64,000 nucleotides of DNA from Microbacterium profundi (GTDB taxonomy: Bacteria; Actinomycetota; Actinomycetes; Actinomycetales; Microbacteriaceae), in assembly GCF_000763375.1 (NCBI RefSeq), contig NZ_JPSY01000004.1:62001-126000 (forward strand). The letters are read 5' to 3'. Below the pieces are notes generated by a model that made no database searches, was not told the DNA's origin, and saw only the letters and a list, made by a program, of their open reading frames with translations. Made by a program: the position numbers and the translations under genes. Shown here one piece after another: positions 1-8,064 of this stretch (positions are counted from its first letter, which is position 1; each line of letters starts with the position of its first letter).

Positions 1-547
1 GGAAGATGTAGGCCATCGCTGCTGTTCCGCCCTCGGTGGCGAAGACGGAGAATTCTCCAGCTGACGTGATCGGTCCGAACATCTCCTGAGCCAGATATGC
101 CCCGACGATGTGCTCAACGTGGCGTAGCATCCGCGGTGGAGTTGGGTAGGTGCAGCCCAGAAAGGCTCCAACCATCTCGAACAGAAATTCGTCGCGGTCG
201 AGTCCGAGCTGGTCCTTTACATATGAGAGTGCGGATCGTAAGAACGTGATCCCCTGGCTGTGATCTTGGTGGGCTGCGAATGCCTCGAAGCGTTGCACGA
301 TGCCTTCCACTTCGGGCAGCCCGCCGAAGCCGCTGTCGAGGTAGGAGTACGACCTTTCAGATTCGCGCATGGCGAACTCGCCCAGCGTGAGGAATGCCCA
401 TCGAGGAAGGGTGGCCAGGAAGTTGGGATTGCCTCGGCCCGCGTTGAGCATTAGTCGTTGGGGATCAGAGGAGGCGACCGCGATGAGTTTGTCTTTCAAT
501 TCGAACGGGCTGAGATTGGTGAAGCTGGAATAGTCCTGCGTGGACAT
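1..547 (-). CDS. aspD: Aspartate 4-decarboxylase (bifunctional aminotransferase), N-terminal part, cut by window edge
   Basis: The visible 182 residues begin MSTQDYSSFTNLSPFELK and contain the N-terminal aminotransferase-like segment typical of aspartate 4-decarboxylase (RLMLNAGRGNPNFLA, SYSYLDSGFGGLP, FATEGGTAAMAYIF at the edge). The family is PLP-dependent and converts L-aspartate to L-alanine and CO2; the catalytic lysine lies outside the window. The start at 547 has an AGAGGA ribosome-binding site. The gene lies 22 bp downstream of aspT on the same strand, so the two form the known decarboxylation/exchange operon, in which proton consumption and antiport together generate a proton-motive force. 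Identity rests on the sequence pattern and on the aspT neighbour. Confidence 0.85.
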   Translation of the reverse strand, partial: MSTQDYSSFTNLSPFELKDKLIAVASSDPQRLMLNAGRGNPNFLATLPRWAFLTLGEFAMRESERSYSYLDSGFGGLPEVEGIVQRFEAFAAHQDHSQGITFLRSALSYVKDQLGLDRDEFLFEMVGAFLGCTYPTPPRMLRHVEHIVGAYLAQEMFGPITSAGEFSVFATEGGTAAMAYIF

Positions 548-569
548 CGTGATCCTCTTCTATGACTGA

Positions 570-2279
570 TTATGCGGTGGCATTTGTGGTGACGAGGCCA
601 ACGATTACGGGGCCCCAGAGAGTGAGGAACACGTTGGCAACGGCGTATGTGATCGTGAAGGAGACCACCGGGGTGGAGTTTCCGGCCTTCTCCAGGAGAG
701 CGGCAAAGGCTGGGTTCGAGCTGCGACCTCCGGCGACAGTTGCCAAAGCTTCGATTGGATTGCGGATTCGAAGCACGTAATAGGAGAAGAAGAAGGTCAG
801 GATCGGCGGAATGAGGGTGACTCCAACCCCGAGCAGGAATAACGTAATCCCGTTTTGCTGGATTGCCACGAGAGCCTGTGGCCCAGCGGTGAGTCCCACA
901 ACTCCCACGAACACGGCGAGACCGAAGTCTCGCAGGAAGTTGGATGCTCCGAGGGGGAGGGCGGCGTAGCGCGGGTGTACGCTGCGCAACCATCCGAACA
1001 GGAGGCCAGAAATGAGCGCTCCGACGCCACTTCCCAGCGAGATGGGCACGCCCCACAGCCTGAAGGAGATCAGGCCAATCAGCAGACCAATCGTCAAGCC
1101 GATACCGAAGAAAACGAAGTCGGCGACTGCGGCAGCCCCGATCTTGTAACCAATCTTCGACTGCACCCGATCAAGATCGGTAGGGCGGCCGACGAAGTGA
1201 AGCTCGTCGCCTCGATTGAAGGTGAGATCGCCGAGTAGCGGTAGGTCGATGCCCATGCGCTTCGCGTTGGTCAGGTAGACCCCATGACGAGTATCCACAC
1301 TGACGTGCTCATGTATTTCGCTAAGAGGTCGGGACGTCAGCGCCTTATTTGTCAGGATGATCTCTCGGGACTCCTCGACTAACCGGAATCCGGCAGGCGC
1401 TGGCACTTCGGTTCCGAGTAGGGTCGCGCCCGCAACTATCGCTTCTGGTGTTCCGGAGACGGCAATTACGTCCTCGCTCCGCAGCGTAGTGTCACCGCTG
1501 AAAGACAGAGATTTGCCTGCGCGGACGACGGCTTCAACAGCGGCATCCGATAGTGCGCCATCCAGTTTCAGCACACTCATACCGTTCGATCCTCGTGCTG
1601 TATCCATGACGAAGAATCGCGTCACCACGGGCCGTACGGCATTGAACTGTCCCGGGTCTAGTTCGGCGTTGCCGCCGGACATTGTTGCGGCCAGCTTGAC
1701 GGCTTCAGCGCGGACATCCCACCGCTTGATCGCCGGAAGAAACCAGGTCACGAGAATGATGGGGCCGAGCGACCCGAAGATGTAGGTGACGGCGTATCCG
1801 ACGGCAACGTTTGTCTGCATCGTTTTGGTCACTGCGTCAGACAACCCGAGGTTCGCTATCGCGTCGCCAGCGGTGCCGAGGATAGCTGACTGCGTCAGCC
1901 CGCCGCTGGCGAGCCCCGCCGCCATCCCTCGGTCAAGTCCGAACGCCCACGCCCCCAGCAGCACGGTGATGAGCCCGACAAAGGTCATCACGAACGCCGA
2001 TACCAGTTGGTTGAGGGAGCGACGATTCAGAGCGTGGAAGAACTGAGGTCCTCCCTGAAAACCGACAGCATAGATAAACAGGGCGAAAAATATCGTCTTG
2101 ATGCCGGGATCGATCGTCACTCCGATCTGGCCGATCACAACACCTATCAGCAGCGTCCCAGCAATCCCACCGAGAACGAAGCTGCCGATCCTGATTTTGC
2201 CTATCAGGTAGCCCAGAGCGATCGTGATGAAGAGAGCCAGCAGTGGCTGGGCTGTGAAGAGGTCGTTGAGGAAACTCAT
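570..2279 (-). CDS. aspT: Aspartate:alanine antiporter (AAE family)
   Basis: 569 residues, the usual AspT length. The layout is that of the aspartate:alanine exchanger family: a block of membrane helices (about 1-190), a soluble middle with two TrkA-C/RCK-C-like modules (about 205-375), then a second helix block (about 385-565). The two halves carry related small-residue motifs (GLASGGLTQSAILGT; VAGGRSSNPAFAALLEK). The protein exchanges external aspartate for internal alanine in the plasma membrane. It sits directly upstream of aspD, its usual partner. The start ATG overlaps a TGA of an upstream short frame (TGATG), which would allow translational coupling if that frame is real. Confidence 0.92.
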   Translation of the reverse strand: MSFLNDLFTAQPLLALFITIALGYLIGKIRIGSFVLGGIAGTLLIGVVIGQIGVTIDPGIKTIFFALFIYAVGFQGGPQFFHALNRRSLNQLVSAFVMTFVGLITVLLGAWAFGLDRGMAAGLASGGLTQSAILGTAGDAIANLGLSDAVTKTMQTNVAVGYAVTYIFGSLGPIILVTWFLPAIKRWDVRAEAVKLAATMSGGNAELDPGQFNAVRPVVTRFFVMDTARGSNGMSVLKLDGALSDAAVEAVVRAGKSLSFSGDTTLRSEDVIAVSGTPEAIVAGATLLGTEVPAPAGFRLVEESREIILTNKALTSRPLSEIHEHVSVDTRHGVYLTNAKRMGIDLPLLGDLTFNRGDELHFVGRPTDLDRVQSKIGYKIGAAAVADFVFFGIGLTIGLLIGLISFRLWGVPISLGSGVGALISGLLFGWLRSVHPRYAALPLGASNFLRDFGLAVFVGVVGLTAGPQALVAIQQNGITLFLLGVGVTLIPPILTFFFSYYVLRIRNPIEALATVAGGRSSNPAFAALLEKAGNSTPVVSFTITYAVANVFLTLWGPVIVGLVTTNATA

Positions 2280-2380
2280 CAGTTGGCCGGCCCAATCTTG
2301 GGAGATAGCGAATTCTGTTTGGGAACAGCCAAGCGCGAAGTGACTCCGATGAAGGTGCGCGGATTGGTCGCTGTCGTCAT
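2279..2380 (-). CDS. Possible 33-aa upstream ORF coupled to aspT
   Basis: A short frame begins MTTATNPRTFIGVTS and ends in TGA overlapping the aspT ATG by one base. The frame is open further upstream, to an ATG at 2638 preceded by AAGGAT. No recognisable domain, and the ribosome-binding site at 2380 is poor. It may be a leader peptide that couples translation into aspT, or only an open frame in the leader. I do not recognise a family. Confidence 0.2.
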   Translation of the reverse strand: MTTATNPRTFIGVTSRLAVPKQNSLSPKIGPAN

Positions 2381-2757
2381 GGGCGGTGTCTCGTTTCTGG
2401 TGGTGCTCGGCTGTTGATGGAATGACAGGAACCCTGTGGAGGTCAACGACGAAGCGATGCCGCCTGAGCTGGTGTCGGAGAGGTCAAGCCCGTCAGGCAG
2501 GTCGTTCATGGGACGCCGTCGGATGCGAGTCCGGGCTTGAGTCCGACCGGCGTGCGGTACCGGCTCGAAGTCAAAGACGTTGATGAGGCCGTAGCTTTCA
2601 ACACCACAACCTACGGGTGTACTTCCGATGAAGTTCATCGCGATCCTTAGTCGAAAGCGGAAAGATATCCGCTGCCAAGGATTAGAGCAACTATCTGAAA
2701 CTGTAACCCTGTTGGGGTGGTTCTCCTAGCGGAACCGAAAAGGAGTGCTGCGACATA
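2381..2757 (-). promoter_or_regulatory. Long structured leader of the aspT-aspD operon
   Basis: No convincing gene. Several inverted repeats could fold in the aspT leader RNA: ATCCTT (2643-2648) with AAGGAT (2677-2682) enclosing AGCGGA (2656-2661), a 6-nt loop and TCCGCT (2668-2673); and CCGTAG/CTACGG arms near 2590-2618. The region lies between two ANTAR-domain regulators and the antiporter. ANTAR proteins in other bacteria bind paired hexaloop hairpins and cause antitermination. The one hexaloop seen here does not carry the A1/G4 pattern of known ANTAR targets, so a link is only a possibility. Confidence 0.35.
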
Positions 2758-3495
2758 TCATCTTCCTGCGCTGGCGGCGATCTGATGGACCGTCACTTCG
2801 CGATTGCTGACCCGCCCGGAAACGGCCCTGATCGTCAGATTGCGGTCTCGAGCGTATTTTCTGAGCAGCGCGAAGGCTTCATTCATGCTGAGCGACAACT
2901 CGTTGGCGATCACACCCTTTGCCTGCTCGATGAGTATCCGACTGTCGAGGGCGCGGTGTAGCTGCTCCTCCATCAGGTGGCCCGTCTGAATCACGCGCTC
3001 TTGAAGGATGCCGATCGTTGCCACATCGGCGAGCGCTTGAGCCACTGCAGCGTCGCGAGCGCTGACTTCTTCGGATCTTGCACCGAAGAGATTCATCGTC
3101 CCGATAACCTTGCCGCGCAGTTTCATTGGTGTTGCAAGAGCGGAGCGGAAACCCTGTTCGAGGGCTGCCTTTCGAAACGCTGGCCAGGGTTTGGATTCGG
3201 AGATGTTCTTGACAGAGACGGAGGCGCCGGTTCGGAAACAGTCGATGCATGGGCCAGCAGCCGCGGCGAGTTGCATGACTTCGACGAGTTCTGCTGCTTC
3301 GCTGGTTGAGGTCATCAATTGCAGTTCGTCCGCTCCGTCAACGAGCATGAGCCCGCCAGCCTCCATCTGCAGGATCTCAGTGCACTGTTGGACAAGGGTG
3401 TGAAGCAGATCGACCATGTCATAGTCGGACGTGAGAGTGTCCGCGACAGTCACGAAAGCGTTGTTGATCTGTGTTTCTCGAGAGGTACCGTCCAT
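2758..3495 (-). CDS. GAF and ANTAR domain regulator
   Basis: 245 residues: an N-terminal GAF sensor domain (about 20-160, with LQMEAGGLMLVDGADELQ and GRVIGTMNLFG-like segments) and a C-terminal ANTAR RNA-binding domain (about 170-235, with DSRILIEQAKGVIANE and a MNEAFALLRKYARD helix). This architecture is common in Actinobacteria and acts by transcription antitermination on nascent RNA, with the GAF domain sensing a ligand or redox signal. It is read toward aspT and lies 27 bp downstream of a second GAF-ANTAR gene, so the two are probably co-transcribed. Ligand and targets cannot be told from sequence. Confidence 0.88.
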   Translation of the reverse strand: MDGTSRETQINNAFVTVADTLTSDYDMVDLLHTLVQQCTEILQMEAGGLMLVDGADELQLMTSTSEAAELVEVMQLAAAAGPCIDCFRTGASVSVKNISESKPWPAFRKAALEQGFRSALATPMKLRGKVIGTMNLFGARSEEVSARDAAVAQALADVATIGILQERVIQTGHLMEEQLHRALDSRILIEQAKGVIANELSLSMNEAFALLRKYARDRNLTIRAVSGRVSNREVTVHQIAASAGR

Positions 3496-3522
3496 CTGGT
3501 CCTGCCTTCTGTTAGTTGAACG

Positions 3523-4200
3523 CTACTCTGAGTCGTCAGGGAGCACGAGCGCCCGAGCGACGACGTAGTGCGCGACTTCTTGGATCGTCTTCCCACTGCT
3601 AAACGCGTGTGCCTGGAGCCGGGCGAAGGCCTCCGTAGCAGTGACACCTAGTTGAGAAATAATCATCCCAGTCGCTTGATGGACCTCACGGCGAAGGGCG
3701 GGAGACAGGATGGATTCGAGGGAGCTGTGGTTCTCAGCGGAATGGAGGGCATTCTGCACCGCCGACCCGGCCACGAACGCTGTCAGCCGTGTCCCGTGGG
3801 AGATGAATTCTCGATCGGCCGTGCGAGGTGAGGTGCTATAGAGGTCGACAACACCCACCAAAGCTGCACCCATCAGCATGGGGAGGGAGAACATAGATTC
3901 GACGCCAAGTCCGCGAGCTGCCCCCAGGAAGATCGGACAGCGGCAGTCAGTCACGCAGGCTAAATCGGGATAGAGGACAGCTGTCCGCGAAGCGAGCACC
4001 TCCCACCGAGGGCCTTCCCCCAACTCGAAGTGAAGGGCATCTAATCGCGCGGCCAGTGGCCCGCTTGCGCAGACCGTAGATTGACGACCATGCCGACCCG
4101 ACACCGAAATCGATGCACCGGTAATTTCTAGTTCGGTCACAAAAAGGGCACACAACGATTCGTGTCCGAACTCGACCAGGGGGTGAGGCGGGGTGAACAT
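3523..4200 (-). CDS. GAF and ANTAR domain regulator (second copy)
   Basis: 225 residues from the ATG at 4200. That start is chosen over an in-frame ATG at 4341 because GGAG lies five bases upstream and the extra 47 residues look non-coding. A GAF domain (about 15-150, including TVCASGPLAARLDALHFELG and a cysteine-rich CVTDCRCPIF stretch) is followed by an ANTAR domain (about 160-220, LRREVHQATGMIISQLG). It is diverged from the following GAF-ANTAR protein, so it is a paralogue rather than a recent duplicate. The cysteines in the GAF domain could bind metal or sense redox state; that is speculation. Confidence 0.85.
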   Translation of the reverse strand: MFTPPHPLVEFGHESLCALFVTELEITGASISVSGRHGRQSTVCASGPLAARLDALHFELGEGPRWEVLASRTAVLYPDLACVTDCRCPIFLGAARGLGVESMFSLPMLMGAALVGVVDLYSTSPRTADREFISHGTRLTAFVAGSAVQNALHSAENHSSLESILSPALRREVHQATGMIISQLGVTATEAFARLQAHAFSSGKTIQEVAHYVVARALVLPDDSE

Positions 4201-4579
4201 AAATCTCCGGCGAAGCGTCGGGTTGATCTGCAAGACCGGGCGCAGCGATCGACGGCGCGGGGAGGACTTCACCATAGGCCCGAACCAATCCTGATTTCGC
4301 CGTGCTTGCCTCACGCGGCTCGTACTCCGCAACCCGGCCATGCTATTCAGCCGCTTCGGGCACGAAGTGCATGAGGCGGCTGTGGTGCGACGCGGTGCAC
4401 CGGTGAGACCTGAGCCAGAATGCCGATGCCGTGCATATGCTCCTCGTCCATCCCAGCCACACCACGCACCCGACCTTCACCCGGCGCCGCCGTGCGAGTG
4501 CGCCCCTTCGTCTCCGACGTAGCGGGTTCATGGTGAATGCTCCGCCCAAGTTGTGTGCACTTCAATGCGGTGTTCTGGA
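4201..4579. other. Intergenic, no gene seen
   Basis: The stretch separates the GAF-ANTAR pair from the DMT transporter. Short open frames occur on both strands, but they are rich in Arg/His/Ala and have no ribosome-binding site or recognisable motif. The promoter of the GAF-ANTAR pair probably lies here; no clear -35/-10 pair is visible. Confidence 0.4.
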
Positions 4580-5539
4580 CTATGTGCTGCCGTCGGAAGG
4601 TATGTCTGGTGGGGGTCCTGCTGAGAGGTGTCCAGGCGGGCCAGCGCCGGGTATTCGCTGCTTGGTCACGGCGACCCACGTGCTTACCAGCACCAATGAG
4701 ACACCTAGCCAGGTCCAACCGGCAGGTCGCTCGCCGAGCAGGATCACGCCGATCAGCAGCCCGAAGATGGGGATCAGGAACATCCACACGGTCAGGGAGG
4801 CCAGCGGTGTCCGTTGCGCCTCCACGAACCAGGCCAGCGTGGTCGCCGCGGTTGCCACCAGACCCAGAAACCCGAGCACGATCACGAATCGGGGTGTCCA
4901 GTCGATCGTCGGCGGTCCTTCGAGTATCAGGGCTGCACCGGCCAGCAGGAGACCGCCGATCAGGAAGTGGGCGGCACTGAGCACGACGACATCGAATCCA
5001 GTCATGCTCCGCACCATGAGTGTGCCCGCCGTGACCGCGGCGGCGGCGAGTAGCGAAAGTAGGGCCCCTGAGCCGCCGCCGCCGGGTACCGACACAACCA
5101 GCAGCCCGATAAAACCGACCCCCAGTGCCACACCGGTTCGTGCAGTAATTCGTTCTCCGAACAGTAACCACGCGGGCAACAGGATCAGCAACGGCTGGGC
5201 ATTAGATAGCACCGCTGCGATCCCGGTGGCCAACCCGGCAACTCCGGCAAACATTGCGGCGAAGGCCAGGCTCACGTTGACCACCCCGAGTAGAGTGATC
5301 TTTCCCCAAGCTCCGACTGAAGTAGGCCAGGGTCGCCGCTGAAAGACGGCGACGACCGCTAGCGCACCGCCGCCGAGAAGCGCCCGCAGCGCGGCAAACC
5401 ACAACAGCGGCGCGTCCCGCAACCCCCACTGGATACCGAGGAAGCAGACGCTCAGTGCCGCGGTGATCCACAACATTCGCAGCGGCGACGGTCGCCGGTT
5501 CAGCCCTCGGGCATCGCCCGCACCAGCTGTCATTGCCAT
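4580..5539 (-). CDS. EamA-family (DMT) membrane transporter
   Basis: 319 residues with about ten hydrophobic helices arranged as two EamA repeats of five (about 20-150 and 160-295), the layout of the drug/metabolite transporter superfamily. Typical family segments are GVAGLATGIAAVLSNAQPLL, LPAWLLFGERIT in the first repeat and LIPIFGLLIGVILLGERP in the second. Members export amino acids, amines or drugs; the substrate here is unknown. The gene stands alone between the GAF-ANTAR pair and the element end. Confidence 0.85.
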   Translation of the reverse strand: MAMTAGAGDARGLNRRPSPLRMLWITAALSVCFLGIQWGLRDAPLLWFAALRALLGGGALAVVAVFQRRPWPTSVGAWGKITLLGVVNVSLAFAAMFAGVAGLATGIAAVLSNAQPLLILLPAWLLFGERITARTGVALGVGFIGLLVVSVPGGGGSGALLSLLAAAAVTAGTLMVRSMTGFDVVVLSAAHFLIGGLLLAGAALILEGPPTIDWTPRFVIVLGFLGLVATAATTLAWFVEAQRTPLASLTVWMFLIPIFGLLIGVILLGERPAGWTWLGVSLVLVSTWVAVTKQRIPGAGPPGHLSAGPPPDIPSDGST

Positions 5540-5902
5540 CGACCACTCGAAGTCCGCCCGTGCCCGAGGCCTTGGCGTCGTGCGAGCAGCATCATGCTGA
5601 TCCTCGAGCGAGCACTGATTGGTCAGCGCAACTCACCCAGCCCGACCCATGGCCCCGCAGTCTCGTGCTCTGATTCATTGCTGCTGCCTTCCGAGGAGTG
5701 GCGCACTTCCTCGGCGCCAGCGGCGCGAACGAGAGCAAGACCCATCCCAACACTCGCAGATCAAAACCCGACCGTAAAGCCGCAATCGGCTACTGGTCGG
5801 CTGAACGGTGATCGGCACCCATTGGCGTGACAGGATTCGCCGGCGTGCTTGACCCAGTCGCGCCAGCCAGCAAGCAAGATATAACTCGCCCAGGGTGTCC
5901 CG
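5540..5902. other. Intergenic near the right end of the left element, no gene seen
   Basis: No ORF here has a plausible start and protein-like composition. It holds the upstream region of the DMT transporter gene (read leftward). Nothing else is recognised. Confidence 0.35.
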
Positions 5903-6037
5903 GTGGCGCCCGACAGCAGACCCGTACATCTAGTTGTGCCCATGGAGACCAAGGTCGAGACTCACAACACGCTGTACGACGAGATCGCGGCCCAGCTGCG
6001 GGTACTTGCTCGTGCGAAGGCACGAACGAGAGCCTGA
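5903..6037 (+). CDS. Possible 44-aa protein at the right end of the left element
   Basis: A GTG-started frame ends with METKVETHNTLYDEIAAQLR and a basic tail (LARAKARTRA). The C-terminal half has a protein-like amphipathic helix, but there is no good ribosome-binding site and no recognised family. It could be the tail of a decayed gene. It is followed after about 10 bp by the repeat block shared with the other element end. Confidence 0.25.
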   Translation: MAPDSRPVHLVVPMETKVETHNTLYDEIAAQLRVLARAKARTRA

Positions 6038-6046
6038 GGAGGTTTC

Positions 6047-6110
6047 GGGGACCAAAAGGGGACCAGAATCATGCAAATCATGCATCTCGTGATGTGCTCC
6101 GCATGATCTA
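6047..6110. repeat. Element right-end block, copy 1 (arm-site-like)
   Basis: Begins GGGGACCAAAAGGGGACC and continues with ATCATGCA/TGCATGAT-type inverted words (ATCATGC near 6068, GCATGAT near 6101). A diverged copy lies at 22178-22240, in the same orientation and at the same distance (about 40 bp) before the second tRNA-derived repeat. The conserved block next to two attachment cores suggests integrase or excisionase arm sites at the right ends of two related elements. Confidence 0.6.
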
Positions 6111-6148
6111 GCAACCGGAGTCATGCGGAAAGCGGTCCGGACCGATTA

Positions 6149-6202
6149 GTTTGGACGCCTGGGGGTCAAGGGGTCGCAGGTTCAAATCCTGTCAGCCCGA
6201 CC
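6149..6202 (+). repeat. Attachment-site core copy 1, contains 3' half of tRNA-Pro
   Basis: A 54-bp sequence identical to 22280-22333. From about 6160 it reads as the anticodon loop (GGG), T-arm (GGTTCAAATCC) and acceptor strand of tRNA-Pro, followed by CCA. The 5' half of the tRNA (D-arm, 5' acceptor) is absent, so this is not a working tRNA gene. It is the duplicated core left by integration at a tRNA-Pro 3' end. The first 11 bp (GTTTGGACGCC) are not tRNA but are shared with copy 2, so both copies are element right ends. Confidence 0.85.
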
Positions 6203-6286
6203 AGAGAGAAATGCCCGATCAGAAGGTATTTTCAAGAGGTCGTAAGATCGGCGTTCGCGCCGGTCTTGTACCCAAGATCGTACCCA

Positions 6287-6322
6287 CTGAACCCCTTGAC
6301 TCGACATAGTCAAGGGGTTCAG
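6287..6322. terminator. Perfect 15-bp stem-loop beside the insertion sequence
   Basis: CTGAACCCCTTGACT (6287-6301), a 6-nt loop, then its exact complement (6308-6322). It ends six bases before the left end of the insertion sequence and lies on the 3' side of the integrase gene. It probably terminates the leftward integrase transcript; there is no strong T-run. It may also have served as the insertion target, since IS1182-type elements are often found by hairpins. Confidence 0.55.
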
Positions 6323-6328
6323 GCGTTT

Positions 6329-8060
6329 CTAGGTGCGTGGGTCAGATCCTTCCGTTAACGCGCCGGGGTGAATCCGGTGGATAGCGCGGGGTGCTGGGAG
6401 AATCGATTCATGACGGTGACTGCCAGCCTGGAGGGTCTGTTCGAGGTCGAGCCGGGTGAGGCGCGGGCGCCGGGATCGGCTGCACCGGCGGGGGGGGGCA
6501 AGAAGTTCCGTGGGTATGACCAGGGGCAGTGTTTCCTGCTCCCGCCGAGTCTGGATGACTGGCTGGACGAGGATGATGAGGCCCGGTTCATCTCCGAGGT
6601 CGTCGAAGAGCTCTTGGATCTGACGCCGGTCTACGCGTCGTACGCGTCCGCCTCGGGTGCGCCTCCGTATGACCCGCGGATGATGTTGAAGCTGCTGCTG
6701 TTCGCGTACGCGACGGGCGTGACCTCGTCTCGTGAGTTGGAGCGGCGCTGCAAGCGCGATATCGCCTTCCGGTGGCTGTCGGGCAACCAGGCGCCCGACT
6801 ACCGGTCGCTGGCCCGGTTTCGTCGGCGTCACCTGGATGCCCTGCCGGGGTTGTTCCTGCAGGTGCTGCGGGTCTGCGCGGAGGCGGGGCTGGTGCGGTT
6901 GGGGCGGGTCGCGCTGGATGGCACGAAGCTGGCTGCGAACGCGTCGCGGCATAAGGCGATGAGCTATGACCGGATCGTGCCGAAGATCGATCAGCTCCAA
7001 GCCGAGGTCGCTGCGCTGCTCGCCGAGGCGGAGGCGGTCGATGAGGCCGAGGATCAGCAGTTCGGCCAGGACCGGCGCGGGGACGAGGTCGCCCCGGAGC
7101 TGGCCCGCCGTGAGGGGCGCCTGGTAAAACTACGTGCCGCGAAGGACGCGATCGAGGCCGACGCCGCCGAGAAGGCGGCAGCCGTAGCGCGGAAGAAGGC
7201 CGACGCCGCCGGTCAGCCCCCTGAGCAGGCCGACGCGGCCGTCGCGACTGCAGTGGACACGGCGGCGCCGAAGCCGAAAGCGCAACGCAATTTCACCGAT
7301 CCTGAGGCGCGGATGATGAAGACGGTCCGCGGCTTCGATTACGCGTTCAACGCGCAGGCCGTGGTCGATGAGGGCCACCAGATCGTGCTGAGCGCCGAGG
7401 TCACCCAGCAGGCCACCGATATCCAGCAGTTCGTCCCGATGGCCGAGCAGACCCTACGGAACCTCGATGCGGCAGGAATCGAGCGTTCCCCAGAGGTCGT
7501 CCTCGCTGACGCGGGCTACTGCTCGGAAGCTAACCTCGAAGCCGCCGACGATCTGGACGCACAGGTGTTGATCGCGACGGGACGGCAACGTCACGGCGAG
7601 AGCTTCCCTACCGCCGGCGCCCCGGACCCGGCCCCAGAGGACGCGAGCCGGCGGGAGCGGATGGCGCACGCGCTGCGCACCGAGCAGGGCCGCACCGACT
7701 ACGCGCGCCGCAAAGCCATCGTTGAACCCGCGTTCGGGCAGATGAAGACCCGGCAAAACGCCGGACAGCTCCGGCTACGCGGACTCGCCGGCGCCCAAGG
7801 CGAATGGCTACTCCACACGATCTGCCACAACCTCCGCAAGCTCCGCGTCGCTACAGCCGCCGGGCTGGCGCCCGCATAGGCCTCCCCAGGGGTCCCTGGG
7901 CGTCACAGCACGCACCGACAGTCGCCACGAGCCCCTCGCCGTGCGATCCCGCACGCTCTCACACCGCAACGGCCCGCCCGTTCCCGTTCGCGACCGTCAG
8001 CGCGCGATGCCAGAGTCAACGCCGCGCGCCACGCCACCCGATTCTGACCCGCGCACCTAG
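6329..8060 (+). mobile_element. IS1182-family insertion sequence (1732 bp)
   Basis: Bounded by terminal inverted repeats CTAGGTGCGTGGGTCAGA (6329-6346) and TCTGACCCGCGCACCTAG (8043-8060), with 17 of 18 bases matching, around a single full-length DDE transposase gene. Both ends finish in CTAG, so a CTAG target duplication cannot be told from the repeat. The right end stops four bases from the integrase stop codon, so the insertion separated the integrase from its attachment core without breaking the gene. Intact ends and frame suggest a recent insertion. Confidence 0.9.
6410..7879 (+). CDS. IS1182-family transposase
   Basis: 489 residues from the ATG at 6410 (an in-frame ATG at 6368 is also open). 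The N-terminal DUF772-type domain (about 30-160: PPSLDDWLDEDDEARF, YDPRMMLKLLLFAYATG, LSGNQAPDYRSLARFR) is followed by a DDE nuclease domain: VALDGTKLAANAS, a long Ala/Glu coiled linker, VVLADAGYCSEANL and C-terminal RRKAIVEPAFGQMKTRQ. These match IS1182-type transposases and the three acidic positions are present. The enzyme catalyses cut-and-paste movement of the surrounding element. It appears intact. Confidence 0.93.
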   Translation: MTVTASLEGLFEVEPGEARAPGSAAPAGGGKKFRGYDQGQCFLLPPSLDDWLDEDDEARFISEVVEELLDLTPVYASYASASGAPPYDPRMMLKLLLFAYATGVTSSRELERRCKRDIAFRWLSGNQAPDYRSLARFRRRHLDALPGLFLQVLRVCAEAGLVRLGRVALDGTKLAANASRHKAMSYDRIVPKIDQLQAEVAALLAEAEAVDEAEDQQFGQDRRGDEVAPELARREGRLVKLRAAKDAIEADAAEKAAAVARKKADAAGQPPEQADAAVATAVDTAAPKPKAQRNFTDPEARMMKTVRGFDYAFNAQAVVDEGHQIVLSAEVTQQATDIQQFVPMAEQTLRNLDAAGIERSPEVVLADAGYCSEANLEAADDLDAQVLIATGRQRHGESFPTAGAPDPAPEDASRRERMAHALRTEQGRTDYARRKAIVEPAFGQMKTRQNAGQLRLRGLAGAQGEWLLHTICHNLRKLRVATAAGLAPA

Positions 8061-8064
8061 CTGC

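Noticed and set aside
2643..2682. Canonical ANTAR-target hairpin
   Set aside because: The stem and six-base loop are right in size, but neither strand's loop has A at position 1 with G at position 4, and no second matching hexaloop is adjacent.
4343..4549. 68-aa minus-strand ORF with an Arg-rich start
   Set aside because: No ribosome-binding site, composition typical of a shadow frame in GC-rich DNA, no recognisable motif.
6149..6202. A tRNA gene on the plus strand
   Set aside because: Only the anticodon-to-acceptor half of tRNA-Pro is present; the D-arm and 5' acceptor strand are missing, so it is an attachment core, as is the copy at 22280.
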